Shown: positions 52,429 to 61,555, numbered from the stretch's first letter. The stretch is DNA of 64,000 nt from a bacterium (GCA_017557885.1 JAFYXV010000003.1:264178-328177), one strand, 5' to 3'. Translations and numbers: made by a program. Notes: generated by a model from the sequence alone, not told the origin.

Positions 52429-53709
52429 TTACTCGGATTTGGCAAGGGCTTTGGCCGCGATATCATGACGGTAATGAGCGCCCTCGAAAGTTATTTTCTC
52501 CACGCCCCTGTAGGCGGCCTCGCAGGCTTCTTTGATGCTGTTGCCCAAAGAAGTCACGCCCAGGACGCGCCCGCCGGAAGTCAGAAGCCTTTCGCCTTTC
52601 CTGACCGTTCCGGCCTGGAAAACGACCGTGTCGGGCAGAGCCGCGGCATCTTCTACGCCTTTGATCTCCATGTGCTTGGTATAAGAGCCCGGATAGCCCT
52701 TGGAAGCCATGATGACGCAGACCGCGGGACGGGGATCCCACTTAAGCTGTACGTCCGCAAGGCGACCTCTCTCGATGGAAAGGAAAACGTCCACCAGATT
52801 GTTCTTCAGCCTGGGCAGGACCGCCTGTGTTTCAGGGTCGCCGAAACGCACATTGTATTCCAGGACGTTCACGCCTTTGCTGCCGATCATCAAGCCGGCG
52901 TAGATGACGCCCCTGTAATCCATCCCCTCTTCCTTTATGCCCTTCAATGTGGGAAGCAATATCTTCTCCATGACCTTCTTCTTGAGCTCGTCAGTCACCA
53001 CGGGCGCCGGGGAATAGGCTCCCATGCCGCCGGTGTTGGGACCCTGGTCGTAATCATAGACGCGCTTGTGGTCCTGGGCGCTCTCCAAGGGAACGATGGT
53101 CTTGCCGTCGGTGAAAGCCAATATGGAGGCCTCTTCGCCGTCCAGCAATTCCTCTATTATGATCTCGCCGCCGGCGGCGCCGAAGACTTTGTCTTCAAGG
53201 GTTGCCTTGACGGCCTCGAAAGCCTCCTCTTTGCTCTGGCAGACGAAGACGCCCTTGCCGGCCGCCAAACCGTCTGCCTTCACCACGCACCTTCCGCCGT
53301 TCTTCTCTATGTAAGCTTTGGCGGCCGCGGGATCTGAAAAGACTTCGAAATCGGCGGTCGGGATCCCGTATTTGCGCATGAATTTCTTGGCGAAGATCTT
53401 GGAGCCTTCGAGCCTGGCCCCCGCCTCGTCCGGGCCTATGACCGCCAGGCCCTGGTTTCTCAAAACATTGGCCACGCCGGCGCACAAAGGCGCCTCCGGG
53501 CCTATCATCACAAGCTGTATATTGTTTTCTCTGGCAAATTTAGCCAAGGCTTTGCCATCCGTTGCGTCAATACCGGTGTCTTCGCAGAAACTTAGAAGAC
53601 CAGCGTTAGCCCCTTTCGTGACATAGATCTTCTCCGTCTGGGGAGCCAGACTCATTTTCCAGGCCAGGGCATGTTCCCGGCCGCCGCCGCCCAAAAGCAG
53701 GATCTTCAT
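52429..53709 (-). CDS. purD: Phosphoribosylamine-glycine ligase
   Basis: ATP-grasp ligase joining phosphoribosylamine and glycine in purine synthesis. 426 residues with LLGGGGREHALAWK at the N-terminus, the ATP-grasp core KADGLAAGKGVFVC, and VLEYNVRFGDPETQAVLPRLK. It is the first gene of the operon purD-guaB-GT2-HAD-carboxypeptidase-flippase. GGAG precedes the start. Confidence 0.97.
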   Translation of the reverse strand: MKILLLGGGGREHALAWKMSLAPQTEKIYVTKGANAGLLSFCEDTGIDATDGKALAKFARENNIQLVMIGPEAPLCAGVANVLRNQGLAVIGPDEAGARLEGSKIFAKKFMRKYGIPTADFEVFSDPAAAKAYIEKNGGRCVVKADGLAAGKGVFVCQSKEEAFEAVKATLEDKVFGAAGGEIIIEELLDGEEASILAFTDGKTIVPLESAQDHKRVYDYDQGPNTGGMGAYSPAPVVTDELKKKVMEKILLPTLKGIKEEGMDYRGVIYAGLMIGSKGVNVLEYNVRFGDPETQAVLPRLKNNLVDVFLSIERGRLADVQLKWDPRPAVCVIMASKGYPGSYTKHMEIKGVEDAAALPDTVVFQAGTVRKGERLLTSGGRVLGVTSLGNSIKEACEAAYRGVEKITFEGAHYRHDIAAKALAKSE

Positions 53710-53746
53710 AAATCGTCTCCAAATTGATATTACTATTTAAAAGGAT

Positions 53747-53775
53747 ATTGTAGCAAAAGTCCGCCTGACTGGCAA
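53747..53775 (-). promoter_or_regulatory. Promoter for purD operon
   Basis: Minus strand: TTGCCA (53770-53775), 17 bases, TACAAT preceded by TGC (53747-53755). The leader is about 30-35 bases with GGAGACG. Confidence 0.75.
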
Positions 53776-53815
53776 GGGGCGACGCCGGCTCATAAAGGCC
53801 GCTTCGCCCGACCAC

Positions 53816-53844
53816 TTGAATTTAAAATTCCCTTTTGATAGAAT
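53816..53844 (+). promoter_or_regulatory. Promoter for PEP-CTERM-like protein 1
   Basis: TTGAAT (53816-53821), 17 bases, TAGAAT (53839-53844). The leader is about 70 bases with a GAAGGAG ribosome site close to the ATG. Confidence 0.75.
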
Positions 53845-53921
53845 ATTTGCACGAATTTTAATCATAGGACCAGATCAACTGGCCCTGCCAACTGTCCAAC
53901 AACCATAATTGAAGGAGAAAC

Positions 53922-55616
53922 ATGAAACGTTTCCTTACCTTGATTGCTTTATTGGCGCTCGCCGGCACGGTCTTCGGCGGCACCACCACCCTGCTTGATC
54001 AGGACTTCGAAGGTCTTGAATACGGCGACGCCCGCAATATGCGCGGCTTCGGGACCTACGTCTCCGCCAACGCCGAGCAGTTCTACTGCAACGTCACCAA
54101 CGAGTGCGCGATCGGTGAAAAATCTCTCTGGTCCGGCAAAGTCAAAAAAGAAGGCCAGAGCCAGCGCGGCGGCGTCTGGATCTACATCCCCGAGATCGAG
54201 AACGTTATTTCCCAGGAAGGCATCCTCACCATCAACGCTGAGGTCACCTGCCACTCCAACATGGGCGGCTTCGCCATCGGCACCGGCGACGAAGATACTG
54301 ACAGCTATCCCGGCGTTTTCGAAAGCTACTTCTTCGCCAACGGCGGCAACGTCCATCTGAGGAACGCTGAGAACGAAGCTGTTGGCAACGGCTTCGCACA
54401 CACCTTCAACGTTTTGAAGCCCCTCACCCTGAAGGTCATCTGCCCCACCGGCGAGATCCTTGCCTATAAGTACGGCGATTCTGAATTCACCCCTGCCGTC
54501 GGCACCTTCCTGAACCTTGAGAAAGTCAAAGCCATCTGCATCGGCGTTTTCGAGCCCCCCTACGGCGCCAACAACAGGCCCGGCGCCAGCATCGATGACA
54601 TCAAAGTCACCTTCTGCGACGATCCTCTGATCACCGTTGAAGGCGACACGGTCATCCCCTTCAACAACAGCGACGAAGACAATACCTTCACGGCTACCCT
54701 GAGATCCGTCCTCGGCTCCGGCGAAGTGACCGTGGAAGTGATCGAAGGCAGCAACTGGCTGAAGATCATGGGCACGACCTTCAAGAGATACCAGGTCAAG
54801 TCCGGCGAGTCCGTTCCCGTCACTTACACCATCGACCGCTACATGATCGGCGCCAACACCGGTTTCGCCACCGTGCGCTTCGCCACCGAGACCCAGGTCC
54901 TTGACGTTCAGTACGTGATCCAGAGCGGCACCAGAGGCGGCGGCTACGCCCTCTACTCCACCGACTTTGAAGATATGGAAGACGGCAGCATTCTTGACCA
55001 GCCCTGCTGGGTCGCGGCCGGCGCCGTCAACAACTGCTTGGTCATGGAAGACCCCGATGATCCCGAGAACCGCGTTCTGAAGATCGGCCAGGCCCAGGCT
55101 CTGCACACCAAGATCTCCTTCGGCGCTGAAGAGTACAAAGCCTACGACCTGAAAGTTTCCGGCAGGATCAAATATCCCAGCGAAGCCACCAAGTCCACCA
55201 TCACCTTCGGCACCGAGCTCACCGCTGCCAACCGCTACGGCGAATACAGCATCAGGCACACCGCCGACGGCCTCCAGTTCACCGCTGACAACGTCGACGG
55301 CGTCTCCATCGACAACTTGGCTCCCTATGACAAATGGGTGACCTTCAGCTACAGCTTCAACACGGATCCCGCCAACCCCGTCTGCCGCTACATCACCTTC
55401 AACGGCGTGCAGTACGACATCAACAAGCCGCTCAACCTGAACGACGGCTGGGGCACCTCCGGCTTCACCACCGAGATCCGCAACTACACCTGGAACAGCG
55501 GCGCCCTCTACTACCTCGACGATTGGAAGATCGAACTGGTCAAGGCCGGCACGGTTCCTGAACCGGCTGTCATCGGTCTTCTGGCCCTCGTCGCTCTCTT
55601 CCTCCGCAGGAAGTAA
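53922..55616 (+). CDS. PEP-CTERM-like secreted protein 1
   Basis: 564 residues. Signal peptide (cleavage near 19, VFG-GT). Two lectin/LamG-like beta domains opening with LLDQDFEGLEYGD (24) and YSTDFEDMEDGSI (about 343), separated by an Ig-like segment (225-335). The C-terminal tail is VPEPAVIGLLALVALFLRRK, i.e. PEP motif, hydrophobic helix and basic end, as in exosortase-sorted proteins. Repeated DFE...DG openings recall choice-of-anchor domains. It is expected at the cell surface. No exosortase is in the window. It has its own promoter and terminator. Confidence 0.85.
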   Translation: MKRFLTLIALLALAGTVFGGTTTLLDQDFEGLEYGDARNMRGFGTYVSANAEQFYCNVTNECAIGEKSLWSGKVKKEGQSQRGGVWIYIPEIENVISQEGILTINAEVTCHSNMGGFAIGTGDEDTDSYPGVFESYFFANGGNVHLRNAENEAVGNGFAHTFNVLKPLTLKVICPTGEILAYKYGDSEFTPAVGTFLNLEKVKAICIGVFEPPYGANNRPGASIDDIKVTFCDDPLITVEGDTVIPFNNSDEDNTFTATLRSVLGSGEVTVEVIEGSNWLKIMGTTFKRYQVKSGESVPVTYTIDRYMIGANTGFATVRFATETQVLDVQYVIQSGTRGGGYALYSTDFEDMEDGSILDQPCWVAAGAVNNCLVMEDPDDPENRVLKIGQAQALHTKISFGAEEYKAYDLKVSGRIKYPSEATKSTITFGTELTAANRYGEYSIRHTADGLQFTADNVDGVSIDNLAPYDKWVTFSYSFNTDPANPVCRYITFNGVQYDINKPLNLNDGWGTSGFTTEIRNYTWNSGALYYLDDWKIELVKAGTVPEPAVIGLLALVALFLRRK

Positions 55617-55617
55617 G
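55581..55617 (+). repeat. 37-base repeat encoding the PEP-CTERM tail, copy 1
   Basis: Bases coding LALVALFLRRK plus the stop are identical over 37 bases to 59209-59245, although the bodies of the two proteins are unrelated in DNA sequence. Confidence 0.9.
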
Positions 55618-55637
55618 TTTAGCGATCTAAACAAGTT

Positions 55638-55672
55638 AAAAAAGGCTCCCGTCAACCGGGAGCCTTTTTTAT
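55638..55672 (+). terminator. Terminator after PEP-CTERM-like protein 1
   Basis: Stem GGCTCCCG-TCAAC-CGGGAGCC followed by six T. Confidence 0.85.
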
Positions 55673-55723
55673 TTTTATCTCAGGGACAAATCGCAAACAA
55701 GCTTCGCTGACCCTTAATTGTGC

Positions 55724-55752
55724 TTGATTGTGAAGCGGATTTTTGGTTAAAT
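55724..55752 (+). promoter_or_regulatory. Promoter for PEP-CTERM-like protein 2
   Basis: TTGATT (55724-55729), 17 bases, TTAAAT preceded by TGG (55744-55752). The leader is about 80 bases, the longest in the window, and contains a GGCCTA/TAGGCC hairpin at 55783-55800. Confidence 0.55.
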
Positions 55753-55782
55753 AATAGATACGAAATAAAAGCTGGTTTGTCT

Positions 55783-55800
55783 GGCCTAGGCGTATAGGCC
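55783..55800 (+). promoter_or_regulatory. Hairpin in the 5' leader of PEP-CTERM-like gene 2
   Basis: GGCCTA-GGCGTA-TAGGCC, extendable by U-G and C-G pairs. It lies midway in the predicted leader, about 40 bases before the ATG. It could stabilise an abundant mRNA or be a protein-binding site. Confidence 0.45.
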
Positions 55801-55839
55801 GGATGAAACCAATTAATCTTAAATTAAAGGACCAACAAC

Positions 55840-58800
55840 ATGTTCAAGAACAAATTACTCCTTTTGGCCGTTCTGGCCATTTCGGCGGTTTTTGTGTGGG
55901 CTGACGCCCCGGCGAACGACAATGTCGCCAATGCTCAGGCTTTCACGATCGGCGATACCGTCAACGGCACTACCACAGACGCCACTTTGGAAAACGGCGA
56001 ATCGGATGCCATCGGCCAGGGCTGGGTCAACTCCGTCTGGTACAAATTCAACCTCGGCACGACCTACCAGCAGAAGGTCACCATCAACGTTACCCATACC
56101 GAAGGCAGCGCTGAGGACGCCTGCTTGGTCGTCGCCACCGGCACCGGTTGGGGCGACTTCCAGATTATCACTGCCCAGGACACCAGCGTTGACGAGACTT
56201 ACAACGGCAACCTTGACGGCGACAAAGACTATTACTTCGGCGTCTATGGTTGGAACGCTGATTGCTGCGGCGACTTCGTGATCACCTCCAGCAGCCTGCC
56301 CATCAAGGACTGGTACGCCGCTCCCGGCGCCACCGGTTCCGGCGACTCCTTCGACGATCCCTGCGATCTTAAGACCGCCCTTGAAAGCGTTGCCACCGGC
56401 AACTCCGTTTTCATGGCCCCCGGCACCTACAGCCTTGCCGAAGTTGGCACTGAAGCTAACTTCCGCTGGATGGACGGCGTCTGGCTTCTGGCCAACACCC
56501 CTGGCATCAACATCGTTGGCTCCGGCTCCGATCAGACCGTCATTCTTTGCGACGGCGACAATGACGTTGGCGTTGCCCTCTCCGGCAACGGCATCAATCT
56601 GAAAGGCGTCACCATCAATCACCCCAAAGACATCAAAGGCAACGACTCCTGGGGCGGCGCTTACTACGGCCTCGCCGGCGCCCTGACTCTCGCTGACTGC
56701 GGAAACAACACGTTGGAAGATGTTGTCGTTTACGTCGGCGCCGAAGGCGAAATGGAAAACTGCGACAGCGGATATCTCATTCGTCCTGTCACCATCCAGC
56801 CCTCTCTCGAAACCACCGTCAACGTCAGGGACTGCGCTTTCATTTCCGAAGGTCTTCTGACCTCCTGCAACGTCAGGCCCATGGGCAGCAATACCGAGGC
56901 CAAAGTTACAACGATCAACTTCGACTGCGTGACTTTGAGAAGCAACTATGACGTCATCCATGACATGAGAGCCATCACGGTCTTCGACCACAACTGCGCG
57001 ATCTACGGCAACACCTGGTGGACCGGCAACTCCCCGCTGACTGTCAACGTCAGGAACTGCGTCTTCCTGAACACCGGTATCCCCTGCGGTGAACAGGCTG
57101 GCGACGACTCCGTTGCCTGGACCTTCAACGTCAGCAAGTGCTTCATGCCCGGAGCCAATCTTGAACAGACCACTCGCGCCAACACCACCTATACCGATTG
57201 CGACAATGTGATGGATCCTCAGGTCGATCGCAGCTGGTGCAGCTCTCTGGTCAAAGCCGGCAAAGGCTGCGTCATCCCCTACGCCGAATACGTGACGGTC
57301 GTTGACGAAGACTTCTCCTCTTATGATGAAGGAAGCCTCATCGGCAATTACGGCTGGTCCAACGGCTACGGCAACGACGGCAGCGGCACCGTTGTCAAAG
57401 ACGGCGGCAACACCTATGTCACGCTGACTTCCGGCGGCGGCCTCTGGGGCGCCCATTACACCTTCGACAACCCGGTCGCTACCGGTTGGCTTGGCGGCGC
57501 CAGCAACCCCTATCGTCTGTGGGTCTATTCCGCCAGATTGAAATTCAGCGGCTCCAACGCCAATCCTTGGTTTGGCTTCTGGGATCCTCAGCTTTATGAA
57601 TCTCAGTTCAAGAAAGACGGCGATCATTATCTGTTCTCCCCGGACGGCTCCAATTGGGCTTCTCTCGAAATGCCTGTTGACGAATGGTTCGACTTTGAGA
57701 TCGGCGTTGATCCCACCGCGGTCAACAAACGTCACAACACCTTCTACGTCACTGTCAACGGTGTTACCGAAGCTATCAATGCCTTCGGCGGTCAGGAAAA
57801 TGACTCCGACGTCTTCAAGACCTTCCGCTACTTCTTCTGGGGCGGCGGCCTGAGCGTCTCTATCGACAACTTCAAACTTGTGTATTACTGCGACGGCCCG
57901 GCCAACGATTACCTGGCTCGCGCCACTGAATTCAGCGGCTCCGCTACCGGCGACAACGAATACGCCCGCGTCGAATCCGGCGAAAGCACCGACAACAAGA
58001 ACTCTGTCTGGTATTATTTCCAGGCTACCAGCGACAAGAAGCTCGGCCTCTTCACCACCGGCAGCTGGGACGCTTACGCCAACGACACCATGCTCGGCGT
58101 CTTCTCCGCCGACACCGCTACTCCGACCTTCGCTGATCTTACGACTGTCGTTCCTCTGACCGACACGGGCAGAGACGAGTCCATCTCCTTCGATCAGGAG
58201 CCCGGCAAGTACTATTTCGTCATCGTCGGTTCTTATGAAGGCGCCGGCGGCTTCGTCCTCGGTTCCAAGAATCTCCCGAAGGACAGCGTCTATGTCGCCC
58301 CCGGCGGAACCGGCGACGGTCTCTCTCCGGAAACCCCGATGGGCAACATCGCCGAAGCTATGGAGATTGTCCCCTCCGGCAAGTCTGTCGTTCTCGCTCC
58401 CGGCGAATACTCAATTGCTGACAACTTCAACCAGACCGATGTCTGGGGCGCCGGCATGACCGTCCTGTGCTTCAAGACCACCGGCGTCACCTTAAAGGGC
58501 GCTGGTCCTGACAAGACCACCATCATCGTTCCTGCGGGCTATGTTGGCATCCGTATGGAGAAAGACGGCTCTTCCGTCCAGAACCTGACTGTCAAGGCTT
58601 ATCGCACGGACAATATGCCTTATCACTACAACTTCCATATGCAGGGCGCCATCTGCGCCTGCAACTGCTCCGACATGAGCATCAGCAACGTGGCCATCTA
58701 CAGTGAACAGAGGATCAACGAGATCCGTCCGTTCTCCACTTACAGCTGCACTCGTCTGACGATCAACAAACTGGCGGTCGAAGCCCCGGATTGCGGCGCT

Positions 58801-59244
58801 CCGTTCTTCGTCAACAAGAACTTCGACCTGGTCGTCAACAATCTGACTGTCAGCGGCGCCATGGTAAACAACAACCCCGCTGTTTACGTTGGCAACTGGC
58901 CGTGGGGCGGCGGCAACGAGAATTTGGTCTTCAACAACATTCTCTTGGCCAATACCTATATGCCGTTCACTGTGGAAGCCGACGACGAAGTGTTCGTTAA
59001 CAACTCCGTCTACTACAACTGCCCCAATGACACCAAGCTCTTTGACGGTGCTGATTTCACTGAAAACGGCTGCGTCAGCTACATGGAGGATGAAAACAAT
59101 CCTGCGCTGCAGACCTACGAAGGCTACCTCCTGACCGCCACCGAGTGCATCAGCATCTATAAGAATGTTGGCTGGCACACGCTGCCCGAACCGGCCGTCT
59201 TCGGCCTCCTGGCCCTCGTCGCTCTCTTCCTCCGCAGGAAGTAA
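55840..59244 (+). CDS. PEP-CTERM-like secreted protein 2 with duplicated PPC/beta-helix architecture
   Basis: 1134 residues. Signal peptide (cleavage near 21, VWA-DA). Order: PPC-like beta domain (22-150, PANDNVANAQ), right-handed beta-helix of DUF1565 type (155-480, APGATGSGDSFDDPCDLKTA), LamG-like domain (486-680, VVDEDFSSYDEGSL), second PPC-like domain (685-810, GPANDYLARA), second beta-helix (816-1110, VAPGGTGDGLSPETPMGNI), then tail LPEPAVFGLLALVALFLRRK. So half the protein is an internal duplication around a lectin-like core. The likely role is a surface protein binding or processing polysaccharide. No catalytic residues are recognised. Confidence 0.85.
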   Translation: MFKNKLLLLAVLAISAVFVWADAPANDNVANAQAFTIGDTVNGTTTDATLENGESDAIGQGWVNSVWYKFNLGTTYQQKVTINVTHTEGSAEDACLVVATGTGWGDFQIITAQDTSVDETYNGNLDGDKDYYFGVYGWNADCCGDFVITSSSLPIKDWYAAPGATGSGDSFDDPCDLKTALESVATGNSVFMAPGTYSLAEVGTEANFRWMDGVWLLANTPGINIVGSGSDQTVILCDGDNDVGVALSGNGINLKGVTINHPKDIKGNDSWGGAYYGLAGALTLADCGNNTLEDVVVYVGAEGEMENCDSGYLIRPVTIQPSLETTVNVRDCAFISEGLLTSCNVRPMGSNTEAKVTTINFDCVTLRSNYDVIHDMRAITVFDHNCAIYGNTWWTGNSPLTVNVRNCVFLNTGIPCGEQAGDDSVAWTFNVSKCFMPGANLEQTTRANTTYTDCDNVMDPQVDRSWCSSLVKAGKGCVIPYAEYVTVVDEDFSSYDEGSLIGNYGWSNGYGNDGSGTVVKDGGNTYVTLTSGGGLWGAHYTFDNPVATGWLGGASNPYRLWVYSARLKFSGSNANPWFGFWDPQLYESQFKKDGDHYLFSPDGSNWASLEMPVDEWFDFEIGVDPTAVNKRHNTFYVTVNGVTEAINAFGGQENDSDVFKTFRYFFWGGGLSVSIDNFKLVYYCDGPANDYLARATEFSGSATGDNEYARVESGESTDNKNSVWYYFQATSDKKLGLFTTGSWDAYANDTMLGVFSADTATPTFADLTTVVPLTDTGRDESISFDQEPGKYYFVIVGSYEGAGGFVLGSKNLPKDSVYVAPGGTGDGLSPETPMGNIAEAMEIVPSGKSVVLAPGEYSIADNFNQTDVWGAGMTVLCFKTTGVTLKGAGPDKTTIIVPAGYVGIRMEKDGSSVQNLTVKAYRTDNMPYHYNFHMQGAICACNCSDMSISNVAIYSEQRINEIRPFSTYSCTRLTINKLAVEAPDCGAPFFVNKNFDLVVNNLTVSGAMVNNNPAVYVGNWPWGGGNENLVFNNILLANTYMPFTVEADDEVFVNNSVYYNCPNDTKLFDGADFTENGCVSYMEDENNPALQTYEGYLLTATECISIYKNVGWHTLPEPAVFGLLALVALFLRRK

Positions 59245-59245
59245 G
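59209..59245 (+). repeat. 37-base repeat encoding the PEP-CTERM tail, copy 2
   Basis: Identical over 37 bases to 55581-55617. Confidence 0.9.
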
Positions 59246-59268
59246 CTTCGACGCGCTTTATGGCTAAC

Positions 59269-59302
59269 AAAAAACTCCCGGATCTTTTCCGGGAGTTTTT
59301 TG
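59269..59302. terminator. Bidirectional terminator
   Basis: Stem AACTCCCGG/CCGGGAGTT with A and T runs, shared by PEP-CTERM-like gene 2 and the convergent nucleotidyltransferase gene. Confidence 0.85.
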
Positions 59303-59326
59303 TTTTTATAACTGTTGACTGAGCCT

Positions 59327-60694
59327 TTATTCCTTTTCTTTTTTGGCGAGGTAATTTCCGGCTTCCTTGAGAAGGTTTTCCCGGTTGGCCCACCCGGGCT
59401 TTTTCCTGAGGGCGGTCTCGTAAAGGTGGCGCAGTATCTCGCCTATGAGAGGCGATGCGGTAAGAGCGAATTCTTTTTTCAGGTCGTCGCCGCTGATCAC
59501 AAGGTCGCTCAGTTTCAGGACCCTCCTCTCTTTTTCAATGCGCCGCAAGCGCCGCATGACGGGACGGGTGATCTCCAATGTGAAGGCGAAGCCCTTACCT
59601 TTGTTCATACGGTTTCCCCTGACGTCGCAGAGCATGAATCTCAGAAGATCCCTTATGCTGATGTGTTTCAATTCTCCCATGAGGCGCTGCAGCGCCGGAT
59701 CTTTCATAAGGCAGCCGTAGAGAAGCGGCCGCATGTGGTATTTGGTGTATTCCGCGACTTTTTCTATGATCTCGTTGGAGTAGCGGAGATCCGTCAAGAT
59801 CTCTCTGACAAGGCTCTCCCCTTTCTGGTCGTGGAGGTAGAAAGTATATTTTCCTTTGCCTGCGGAGGAGCGGCAGCTGGGCTTGGCTACGTCGTGAAGC
59901 AGGCAGGCCAGGCGCAGGGCAAGGTCCGGCTTTTTGGCGCTTTTCAAAGTTTCCAGGGCGTGGGTCCAGCAGTCTTCGCAATGATGCGGCGGCTGCAGAC
60001 AGCCCACGGAAAGCGTCATGGCCGGCAGAAGGTATTCTAAAAGCCCGCACTCTTCGATAAGCGAAAGAGCCAGGTCCGGCCTTTCCCCCAAAAGCATTTT
60101 GGAAAGTTCCTGCTGCTTGCGCTCGGAGGAAATGTTTTTCAACAAATGGCGGTTGTTTTTTATGGCTTCCAGCGTTTTATTTTCCAGTTTCCCGTCGATC
60201 TTGGCGGCGAACCTGCAGGCTCTCAAGGCTCTCAGGGCGTCTTCCCGGATCCTGTCCCTGGCGTTGCCCACAAAGCGGATCGTTTTGTCTTTGAGATCCG
60301 CTTCGCCGCCGTAAGGGTCTATGAGCCGCTTTCCGTCATAGGCCATGGCGTTGATGGTGAAATCCCGCCTGGCCAGGTCTTCCTCTATGGTTTCCGCGTA
60401 AGTTATGGAATCGGGATGACGGTTGTCGGAATAGGCGCCGTCCAGACGGAACGTGGCTACTTCCAGCCCGTCAACCAGCATGACCGCGAAGGCCTGGCCC
60501 ACCGCCCGGCTCCTGGGGAATATCCTTTTGATCTCCTCGGGCTTGGCGTTGGTGGCCAGATCGTGGTCCTCGCAGGGAATATTAAGGAGCGCGTCTCTGA
60601 TGGAACCGCCCACCAGATAGGCCTGGAAGCCCTCTTGGGAGAGTTTCGCCATGATGCCGGCTACCTTGTCAGGTATGCGGATGAAAACGCTCAA
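59327..60694 (-). CDS. CCA tRNA nucleotidyltransferase / poly(A) polymerase family
   Basis: Class II nucleotidyltransferase of 455 residues: YLVGGSIRDALLN (27-39), catalytic DHD-type pair in CEDHDLAT (41-48), the neck region RRDFTINAMAYDG, and a C-terminal HD domain with LACLLHDVAKPS. It either repairs or adds the tRNA CCA end or adds A tails. Since tRNA-Pro in this window lacks encoded CCA, a CCA-adding enzyme is needed somewhere. The HD domain favours CCA addition and repair, but division of labour with another enzyme is possible. It is one base from the next gene upstream. Confidence 0.88.
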   Translation of the reverse strand: MSVFIRIPDKVAGIMAKLSQEGFQAYLVGGSIRDALLNIPCEDHDLATNAKPEEIKRIFPRSRAVGQAFAVMLVDGLEVATFRLDGAYSDNRHPDSITYAETIEEDLARRDFTINAMAYDGKRLIDPYGGEADLKDKTIRFVGNARDRIREDALRALRACRFAAKIDGKLENKTLEAIKNNRHLLKNISSERKQQELSKMLLGERPDLALSLIEECGLLEYLLPAMTLSVGCLQPPHHCEDCWTHALETLKSAKKPDLALRLACLLHDVAKPSCRSSAGKGKYTFYLHDQKGESLVREILTDLRYSNEIIEKVAEYTKYHMRPLLYGCLMKDPALQRLMGELKHISIRDLLRFMLCDVRGNRMNKGKGFAFTLEITRPVMRRLRRIEKERRVLKLSDLVISGDDLKKEFALTASPLIGEILRHLYETALRKKPGWANRENLLKEAGNYLAKKEKE

Positions 60695-60695
60695 A

Positions 60696-61358
60696 TCAAG
60701 CCTCCAGGAGCTTTTTAAGGTCGGCGACGGTCAGATCCGCGACGGAAGGCTTCAGAAGATCCGCCTCCTTGACGCAGGAGCCGACGCCCACGCATTTGAA
60801 ACCCGCGGCCCGGAGAGCCTGGATGCCCAGTTCGGCGTCCTCTATGCCCACCACTTCGTCGGAGGCGGCCCCGGAAACTTCCTGGGCCCTGATAAAGATG
60901 TCGGGCGCCGGCTTGGTCTTCACTATGTCCATCCGGTCCACCACGGCGTAAAAATAATCCTCCAGTTTGGCGCAGCGAATGACGTCCTTGGCGTTCTTGC
61001 TTCCGGAGGCCACCACGGAGCGGATGCCCGCGGCTTCAAGGGACTTCAGAAGATCCACGGCGCCTGGCAAACGCAGCTGATTGGGATCGCAGTTGTGCAG
61101 AAGGTCGAGGTAATAGCGGTTCTTGCGGTCCGTCAGTTCCTTGTTGGTGGCCGAATCCGGGGCCTCCCTGCCGTTGAAAACGGTGAAAAGGCGGTTAAGG
61201 CAGACTTCCCTGGCCATGCCGCGGAAATCGTCGCCCTGCTCTTTCGTAAGGGAGAAGCCCAGATCGTCGGCAAGCATTTTCCAGCTCTGATAATGAAGGT
61301 AATGGGAGTCCACCAGGACGCCGTCCAGATCAAATAGCACCGCTTTCAGTTCTGACAT
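60696..61358 (-). CDS. Beta-phosphoglucomutase-like HAD hydrolase
   Basis: 220 residues from the chosen ATG. FDLDGVLVDSHYLHYQSW (Asp10 and Asp12 catalytic) with a helical cap, VVASGSKNA (motif II) and VGIEDAELGIQALRAAGFKCVGVG (motif IV). The cap sequence matches beta-phosphoglucomutase/phosphatase members acting on hexose 1-phosphates. An AAGAGG site precedes 61358. The longer start at 61397 lies over the -10 box and is rejected. Confidence 0.88.
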   Translation of the reverse strand: MSELKAVLFDLDGVLVDSHYLHYQSWKMLADDLGFSLTKEQGDDFRGMAREVCLNRLFTVFNGREAPDSATNKELTDRKNRYYLDLLHNCDPNQLRLPGAVDLLKSLEAAGIRSVVASGSKNAKDVIRCAKLEDYFYAVVDRMDIVKTKPAPDIFIRAQEVSGAASDEVVGIEDAELGIQALRAAGFKCVGVGSCVKEADLLKPSVADLTVADLKKLLEA

Positions 61359-61385
61359 GTTTTTATCCTCTTGATTTTTGGGGAA

Positions 61386-61414
61386 ATTATACCACAACCC
61401 TTGGAATTACCCAA
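61386..61414 (-). promoter_or_regulatory. Promoter for HAD/nucleotidyltransferase pair
   Basis: Minus strand: TTGGGT (61409-61414), 17 bases, TATAAT preceded by TGG (61386-61394). Confidence 0.75.
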
Positions 61415-61516
61415 ATTAACCAGCAGGCCGCATCCTTTTTAAACCGGTCTGTTTCAGTCTTTCGCAATATGCGAAAACAGACCCTTTGTCTCCGCTGTCA
61501 TTCCTTCAGGTAATTT

Positions 61517-61525
61517 TGGTAAAAT
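61517..61525 (+). promoter_or_regulatory. Extended -10 for lipoprotein/TIGR04073-like cluster
   Basis: TGGTAAAAT in an AATTTTGG context, about 30 bases before the ATG. No clear -35. It probably drives the lipoprotein and the three genes after it. Confidence 0.6.
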
Positions 61526-61555
61526 AAAGAATAATACTTATTTTTTAAACTGTAA

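Noticed and set aside
50926-53337. An 803-residue plus-strand open frame
   Set aside because: It runs antisense across both guaB and purD, which are clear orthologues on the other strand.
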